Made by a program: the position numbers and the translations under genes
In this document: positions 23,001 to 32,043 of the stretch, piece by piece
Layout of the letters: each line of letters opens with the position of its first letter
Position numbering within the stretch: position 1 is the first letter of the stretch
The notes under the pieces: generated by a model
The model's input: only the letters and a program-made list of their open reading frames with translations
The model's database searches: none
What the model was told of the DNA's origin: nothing
DNA from: Tetragonia tetragonoides
Lineage: Eukaryota > Streptophyta > Magnoliopsida > Caryophyllales > Aizoaceae
Reading direction: 5' to 3'
NCBI GenBank assembly: GCA_038025085.1
Contig: CM076146.1
Location: 14,377,001 to 14,441,000, forward strand
DNA: 64,000 nt

Positions 23001-26000
23001 TACTACTTAATGGAGAGCTGGCTGACCCCCCAACCTGGTCACCCTCTAGTGATATCCTCACCTTAAGTCCCCCCACATTTAAGAGTAAAGCAGAGGAAGG
23101 AACTTGAGTGAGAGAAGCAAGAGCTTGTCCCAGATCAATATTAATCTGTACCTTAGGATCTGCTGCATTTCCAATTGATAAGGTTGCTGTGCTGGAGCCA
23201 AAATTAGGAGCCCCATCATCTTTACGGGGCAACCCACCTGTAGAGTGCGTAGAACCACGCGCCTCGACAAAAGGAGGGCGCGTGGGCTCACGCACCGCCT
23301 CTGCACCAACGCGAGTGGAGGCACGCGTCCCAACTTGCTCTGCTAGAAACCCTAGATCCCGAGACCTACTTGCTTGACTGGAACTTGAGTGACTTACCTG
23401 ATCGCATTCCGAGCACCGGCGATGAGCGTCGCCAGCAACCGCACCCCTGTAATTTCGCTTACTGTCGCCTGACCTCCATAAGAGGTGGGCGAAAAGAACC
23501 CGATCACCTTGGTAAGGGCGGCCTTGAAATCATCCCAACTCCGGCCATCCTTACCGCTGGGCACGAACATCGCCATCGACTTGCCATGGCGACACAAACC
23601 GACCTCCAAAAAAGATCCCTTAGAATTCGATCCGGCCTTCACCCATCCTAGGGTTCTTCCAAATCGCCTTTTTTCCTCAAATCCGCCTTTCCTTAGCAGA
23701 TCTGAACCGATAAAACCTTCCAACCACCGCGTCATATGGACCCGGTGACACTTCTTGCGGCCTTTCTCCCAGATCTTGACGAAACCGCCATCCCTGAGTT
23801 TTTCATAGTACAGATCGAAGGATGATTTCCCTTCGATCTGGACCGTGATGGGCTGTGAAGGCCCCATTAGAAAGGGTGAGAGCCATGGGAGGAGAGAGAA
23901 GAAGTGAAGAAGGAAGAAGAGAGGAAGGGTAGAGAGAGAGAGAGATAGAAAGCGTATCACACAAACGGTTCAAAGATGATGTTATTATGATTTGATGTTT
24001 ACCATATTTTTGTCAATATTTGTTTCAAAATTCACTACACCTATAAGGCTATAAGTGTATTAGAAAATAAAATAATTTATGATGTTGATTGTTGGCTTCT
24101 TACTATGTTTTACTATGAAGTTTCAGCATACCTGTTCCTGCCCATCTTATTCTCTTTTTTTTAGTATGAAAATTTTAATTAATGAATGAAGTTTAAAGAT
24201 ACAAAAAGGGAGGACACGGAGTCCTCAAAGAGTAAAGCAAAGCTAACTACAATACGCTGAATATCTGTTAGGGGCACCCCCTTGGACGCCCCAGCTGCTT
24301 TAGCCCAAAGAGAAGCCAAATACACTACCCGATCCCAAACAAAATCGGCCAGCTTCCCAGCATTGCTGAAGACTCTAGAATTCCTCTTTAGCCAAAGGCA
24401 CCAGAGAATAGCCATCCTAAAACAATGCCACAACAACTTTCCATCCTTCCTCCGCCCCTACGTGCAAACCGCATCTGTAAAAACTGTCCAACTGTAGCAG
24501 GGACGCAAAACGCTCTCCACGAAGCAACCTATCCCAGCCTATCCCAGAAATTGCACTAGACAAACAAATACACGCCTGGTGGCACATCACCCAAACATTT
24601 GGTGATAATGCCCACCCAGGTCGCCTCTGTTGTAGCATATCATGTGTGTTCAGTCTACCAAAAACCATAGTCCAAACAAAGTCTCTCACCTTCAAAGGGC
24701 CTTCAGACTTCCAAAAATAGTTAGCTAAACGGAAGAGAGGGTAGTGTGAGGGAAGAGTAAGATTATGAATGAAGGATTTGCAGGAGAAGACCCCAGAGGA
24801 GTCTCCAACTCAAACCCAAGAGTTGTCACTAGTGACGAGGTGAAAGGTGTTTAGAACACATGGGGGAGCTCTACGTAAGTGAAGATCCCAGGAAGCTCCG
24901 GCTTCTGAATAGAAAGCAGAAACCGGCGCATCACGAAGAGAGGACAATCGCAAGACCCGAGAATATGTGGTAAAGAAGGGGACATCTCCCTTCCATACAT
25001 CCTCCCAGAACGAGACCCGATTACCATTTGCCACTCTATACTTTTTAAGCTTGAAAAGTACCCAAAAGCTTTTAGTTTTTAGAATTCTAAAAAATATAAC
25101 TATGCATGCATCGTGTGCACTAATTCAATACCTAGAACATTTTCTGATTGAAATAACCTCATGGGTAAAATAAGCCCCTTATCCTGAAGTATTGATCTCC
25201 TTAAGGCCCAAAGGAGAAAAGAGCTGCAGATGATAGTTTACTCTCTAGTACAACTTGGCATTTATTCTGTAAATTGATGCAACTTACAGCATGCCTCGTA
25301 TCAGTTAACAACCCTTCTATAGGGCCAAGATTGACCATATGAATAACCTTTAGCTAATGCGAGGCCACCAATCTCCTATCCCAAACAAACAAAATTAGTT
25401 CTTAGGTAAACTAGCATTTTCCCTCTCTTGCTTCCCCTGTCAACATCGAGCCCACTAGAAGTTCCGGCAGGTTTGTGGCAACCGACGTGTGTCAGGCAAC
25501 CTCTTTCAGTTACCGGCCAGCCATTTTCAGACTGTCTCAAGGAATCCTTTTAGCTTTTTTCCAGGTATTCTCTATCTTTACCGTTTAGATACTATGTCCT
25601 GTTGTGACACATAGGACTTTGCTTTAGTTGGGTTTCTGTTCTTGCGTTATAGCATTACGGATTGTGACCCCATTTTAGTCTGCTATTTTGTATACATGTG
25701 TCCCTGATACTTGTTAGGAGGGTGAAATTGTCGAGTTTCTTATGATTTTGGACAAGCCAGAGAAGGCTTCTTCCATGTCAGATCTCTTGAGAATGAACGA
25801 AATTGTTTGTTTAAGCGGGGATCCAAGATGCTTAATTGCTTATGCTTGCTAATTGTAATGAAATGGCTTCGAAGTTACTTTCGTTTGGTGTACAATTTGT
25901 GTTGAGAACAAACATACTTCCTGTGAAATAGCCTTTTGAAGTTGAACCTGAACTGGCTGCTTGTGCACTTAAGTTTTTTTTTTAGAGAAAGAAAGAGTAT

Positions 26001-29000
26001 ATTGATATTTATTTTATAAATGTCAATTGTACAGCATAAGAGGACAAGGCATCCTCTCAAAAGATTTACAAACTCGCCCAATTCTGCTGAATCTCAGTAA
26101 TTGTGCAACTCTGAAACGCTCCCGCAGCTTTCACGCATAACGATCTAAATATGTAACTCTATCCCAAAGCATCCCAAGTGAAACAGAAACTCCATTGAAC
26201 ACCCTTGCATTCCTCTCCAACCAAATGCACCAAAAAACTGTGAACACTGCACAACGCCACAAGGCCCACAACAGCCTCCTCTCCTTCCCTCCCCCAAGAC
26301 CCAGAAAACGAATCTGTAAAAACTCCACCACAGTAACAGAAAACACCCACCTCTCCCCCAACATCAAAACTCTTTACAATTATGACAGAGCAAAGAGCTT
26401 ATGTTCCTTTGTTTTAGAAATTTGATACCTCTAAGGCTCTAACATGAAAGCTCTTTATACAAGAGTGGTAGCTGAAGTTAAGGGCTCCTTCGTTTGAACT
26501 AGTAACTGGTGACTAATAACTGAGAAACTAGGCAAAACTGGGAAGCCTAATAATAATAAGTGGTAATTGGGGAAAACTAGTGAAAACTTGGAGAAGAGAA
26601 ACTAGCACAAACTGGAAATTTGGTATTTTCCATTCCCATTCCCATTCCCATTCCCATTCCCATTCCCATTCCCATTCCCATTACCATTACCACTACCATT
26701 ACTATTACTATTACCATTACTATTATAGCAATGACTTTTTACTCGTGTTTAAATACAAAGTCAATGCATTATATTTATTTTTATATTTTGATATCTTATA
26801 TTTTATATTTACTTATTATGTTTAATATGTCAAAACATCAAAACTGGGAGAAACTGGGCAAAACTGGGTCAAACTGAGAGAAACTGGGCAAAACTGGGTC
26901 AAACTGAGAGAAACTGGGCAAAACTGGGGAAAACTGGGCAAAACCGGGAGAAACTGTATTTTGTAACTGGTAACTGGTGAAAACTGGGGATGGCTGGTTA
27001 AAACTGGAAACTAGTTGAAAAGAACATGCCCTAAGTTGGGTTTCTTTGAGGCTCATTGTGCTTCACCACAGCAGTGGGAATCGAACCTAAAAACCTAGAT
27101 GTGTTGAGAGAACATGAAAAGGTTAGGACTTTACTATCTCCAATTTTGGAAGGTACGAAAATTAGGGAGCTGCTGTTAAAATCGGACCATGATAGGAAAG
27201 GGAAGAAGATCTTCCAATTGGTGGGCGATGAATCCTCCTATTCCAATGGAGTTGACCTGATGAAAATAGAGTTGTATTAATAACATTTCGCTTCAACAGA
27301 TGATGGGGATTTTTCTCAAGATAGCGATAAAGTGGGAAAGGATGTTCACTCTTTAGATGTTGATTCGAGTGCTCTACAATAGGTCTTTGTGATGGAGAAT
27401 CAGAATCCAATCCCAAGCGGGGAAGAGGGCATCAAATTGTGATAATACTTGTCTTGCGGAGCCCAAGTGTCGGTTTTGCAACCGACTCTAAGAAAATCTT
27501 GTTGGAGGAAACTAGATTAGTTTTTACCATCCTGGTGAACACTCCTTGATGAAGGTCAGAGTTATTGGTTCTTCCAAAGCAAGCTACGGTTACATTCTCA
27601 ATCAAGAAGTTTTTGTTGCTGTAGTCAATTTCTGTGTTACAGAGAAACTTTGTCATGCAACAGGACAGAATATCTCTAAGGATGAGGTTTCTCGGAAAAG
27701 TTGGTCCTCTTCAGATGATGAACATGCCACTAATACGCTGCCTCAACAAGCTCCTTTCTGGTTCAAGTCACAACCCCAGCCCTGTAGGAGGAACCCAAAG
27801 GCTCGTCAGGGAAGAATCCTCCTTTCCACAACCACGTGAGAATTGAGATCTGGGAGGCAACCTAGGGTACTCAAGAAGTTAGGTAAAGCTTTTCCTCTGA
27901 CCGGGTTTGTTTCTGCAGGTCTTTACTCTTCAGGTGGAGTCAAGAGGTAGTAGTACATTTCCTGCTAGTTCTACTGACAATGGGTACCGTCCAGAAGAAA
28001 ATTTGCCGCAGTTATTGTACCTCTAAAGGCTCTAACAGTAATGTAGTCTCGAGTAAGTTAGTGCCGGAAGACATTGAATCTTGTGTTAAACGCAAGAATA
28101 ATTATGTTTTTCTTTTAGTTATCTGTATTAGCTGTTGCCAAACAATTAAAAACTAACCTTTCTCTGTCCTTAGTTTCATCAAGTACTCTACATCAGTAGC
28201 TCCCTTAGGACTTAGGAGCTATTACAACCTGTCAGGAGCTATTACAACCCAATTTGATGATCTGACATTAGAGAGCTTTTTCTCGTAATATCTAGACTTG
28301 TTGTACAGTTGACAAGATGCATCACTATTGTGTAACCCTGAGTGGGTAGCTCAACTAGTAAGACCTCTGAGATTTGGTCCAGAGGTCCCAGGTTCGAGCC
28401 TCCTCAGTGCCACTGGAGGTTTTCGTGGTCGTTAACTTCAGGGCCCATGGGACTACCCATGTTTTTTAAAAAGAAAGATGCACTACTATTGTGTACTCCT
28501 AGGTGTGCCACATCCTTGACAACAATTATCCTGATATGTCGTTTCTTTGGTGCGTAACATCCTTAGGAGTGATTGGCTAGCTTTTGATTTTGGTGAGTCC
28601 AAGGTTAGTTTAGTTGATATGTTTCTATCTTCTTCCAACTAACCCAAACAAAACACCGCCGAAAAGAAACCTGTTACGAGTATCACTGGGGATAAATCGC
28701 TTAAGACTTGCATCAACAACTTACTTCACCCAACCAATCATAGTCGCAGCTATCGTGCTCGTCTGCATAAGCAGTACAAAATATCAGCTTTGTTTCTGTC
28801 CTATTGCTGTTTTGGTGTTGGCTAGCTTTATGTCTTCCCATCAATCCATACCACATTCTCAAAGATGCTCAATCAAATTAAAGAGACAAAAGCTTAATCA
28901 TCTAAGTGACTAACACAAGGAATACTTTACAGACAACTATAAATTTTCTTGTTTTTATTTATACAGGGACCCGCAGCCACTACTCTTTGAGTTCGCACTG

Positions 29001-32000
29001 GGTAAACCCTGGATGTATGACAATGTCCTGCACACTACATACACCAGGCAAGCCTACATGGTAAACTTGCAAACAGGTTCAGCAAAGAGGCCTAGTGAGC
29101 ATTGAACACATGATGTTTAACATGAAATCCAACCCCACGACCAACTTAAATACACCCCTTTCAGGGATGACAACTATAACTCAATAATGACCAAGAACCA
29201 CTTAGCTTGTGTTTCTTGTATAATATGATTGATATATCTTATGGTTGTTCTTAACTGGAGACCTGAGATTGGTCTAGTCAGAGGCTGCAGACCCTTCCAG
29301 AGAACATCCAATTTCCCTTGGGAGGTAAGTACACAACTTCAGGCAGAATGAAAATACAACATTTTCGAAAACCGTTATGAAATCGAGAGCAGGAAAGACA
29401 AAATATCAGAGATGACATCGTGACCTAAGCAATGTTGACTGAATACAATAATGAAGTGCAGAAGTGAACAAATAATTACCACAATCCGAATTCGAGCTCT
29501 GAGAATATCTGGCTGCCGAGGAAGCAGTTCTACGGATTCTGGAGTACACTGCACACCATCAACCATTGTTCCATTGGTAATGGCCAATAAGTGTCGTTTA
29601 TGGACTTCACCATCAACAGTTGCAATATATCTGAGCACATGAATATGATGTAAAGTTAATCATCGTCAAGCAGCAACCTGGTGCTGATGGACAGCATTAA
29701 TTGAAATGTAAAACATCATGGAGGCATCACAACTCCACAACCCAACAGATAAAATCATGTGACTTGCATCAGAGATTGGACCATCAAAAAGGTAAACTAA
29801 AGAATAGGTTGTTAGCAATGAAACAAATGCAAAAGATCACAGAAAAACAATGAGAAGGTCCAAACACCGAATTAAAGATATTACAACAACAAAACTATTA
29901 GAACGTCCAAAGTGAAAATACCATCGATTACGGTTGAGTACTGCAAGGTGGAAGGGAAGAATGGGAAACAAAGAACGGATTACGAGTGCTGGTAAAAATG
30001 GTATGTTAAGTTCGATTGATAGTTGTGAAAGTCAATAGAAACGTGGAGAGAATGGTGATATTTTTAAACTCCTCCTCCTTTCAATGGCAAAAAACATTCT
30101 TCAGTCGGAAATGAAGCTAACTCAGATGAATTACCATATTTATTAGCAATCCTTCGCATATAATCATCATTAACTCTGAGTACAAACTATATTATCTATC
30201 TATATTATCTTCAAAAAATTGTATCTATATTATCCTTAAATTGTAACAGGTTTTGCATAATTTTTTCATAATCCTTTGAAGGTTTCTTTTTTGTTCTCTG
30301 TTTTATGTTCATTAATTCTCATAGGATCTCATAGGAACATTCCGCTATAGCTTTGTTTAATTTTCAATGAAAGCTAAGAACTTATATGTATACTCATTTA
30401 ATTTTGCTAACCTAATGATTTTTTTCCTATTTATAGTACTTTCTCTTAGAATTAGAGTTAAGTTACGGTTCGAAGTACCCTAAAGAATAATGACCAACTT
30501 TACTATCATCACCATCAGGCTCAGCCTACTCAACAACCATGTCATGTTCCACTCTGAAACAATTAAACGAAATTCACACTGCTTAAAAGAAGAAATAAAA
30601 GCTATAAGCCAAACAGTTCATATAATGACCAAGTTAAAAATATTCCCAACTCTCTGATTGTATCTTACTGTACTATATTTATGGCCTTTAAATCACTCGC
30701 CGATTCATGTTCATTATAAATTGTAATCATCTTAACGCCCAAGTGGTAGATAAGAAGTCTTCAGAAACAGCAAAATGAATATATAAATATAAAAAAGCAC
30801 AACACAACTCCCCTTTCTCATTGGCAAAAGGAACTTTTTATGAGCCTGCTAACGTGGCACAACTTCCCAACATACTCTCATAAACAAAACAGAGGTACAA
30901 TGGTCAATGCACCCAGTAATGCATATAGAAAAAGAAACACCCCACATGAAAGTAGTAGAAATTTATCTAATGAATACTACTATCACGAATATACAAAATA
31001 TAGTAGTACGACTACTACCCTAAAAATAAGGTCTTCTCATCTCTACCCTCTCAATTTTTCGATATGTCCCTGATGGATTTAACTGTTAGCTTTTATCATC
31101 TCAGTCAGCCTCTTCATTTCATTTCCTTATAAATTTACCATATTCATTACGATTTTGTACCTACTATCCATGGTTCGAAATCTCAGTACTAGTCTAAAGT
31201 CTGAACCAAGTTGAGGTACTTTATCAAATCGTATCAAATATCAAATACTATAAGCATAACCAAAAGTAACCGACACAATGCAATAAACCCCATATGGAGC
31301 TTGACTCGGTTATTCATAACTAATATAGGAGCATCCTACGAGTTTGCATTACTGGAACAAGGAAAAATTAATATACTTATTTCCACAAACAAAAATAACC
31401 CACAAAATGTACTTACTCTTTTGTTAAATTAGATGATGGATGTGATACTCTCTGAGCAAAGTCACCTAAATAGAAAGCCAAGACCAGAATCAATATTTAC
31501 TTGAATCAAGGTTGCCAATAGAGATGTTGGAATCCATAACTTATACATAGAATTGTAGATACCATCATTGGTCACAATAATCAATCCCGTTGTGGCAACA
31601 TCTAGGCGTCCAACAGTAAATAGTCGTGGCTTCGGTTGTCCTGGATTTCTTTTGTCCTGAAAGCATATGATACCATTAACAAATAAGGCACTAAGATTAA
31701 AACATGAAGGTTTTACAAATCAGGGATCAGAAAGGCTGAGATATGAAGAGCAAGGCAATAGAAGGTCCACAGTGCACATACCCAAACCTTCATAAAGTCC
31801 TCACACAAAGTTAGAACAGATTTGATCTCATTCTGTCCAGAGGAGCATATGTACCTGCAATGATGTTTAAATGTCAAATTGATTCCAGAAGGGTAAACTC
31901 TTCATGGTTCAGAATTGAGAAAGATTCCACAGCATGAAAAAAAGTATATACCTATTAGAATTGAGAAAGATTCAACAGGATGAAAAAAAGTGTGTGCGTG

Positions 32001-32007
32001 TGTAAGT

Positions 32008-32043
<36 letters not shown>

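Larger units (their letters stand above)
26482..27031. mobile_element. Tourist-like MITE filled with simple repeats (intron 7)
   Basis: The ends GGGCTCCTTCGTTTGAACTAGT and, reversed, GGGCATGTTCTTTTCAACTAGT are an imperfect inverted pair flanked by TAA on both sides (26479-26481, 27032-27034). The interior combines a CCCATT microsatellite and tandem AAACTGGG units. Confidence 0.7.

Noticed and set aside
26580..26877. Open frames reading His-Ser or Ile-Pro repeats
   Set aside because: They translate the CATTCC microsatellite inside a MITE.
26840..26965. Regular repeats resembling a CRISPR array
   Set aside because: Contiguous 10-base units without unique spacers, in a plant MITE.
28340..28412. 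Possible tRNA gene
   Set aside because: A and B boxes are present but no acceptor stem or anticodon arm pairs; target duplicates and a second copy show a SINE.
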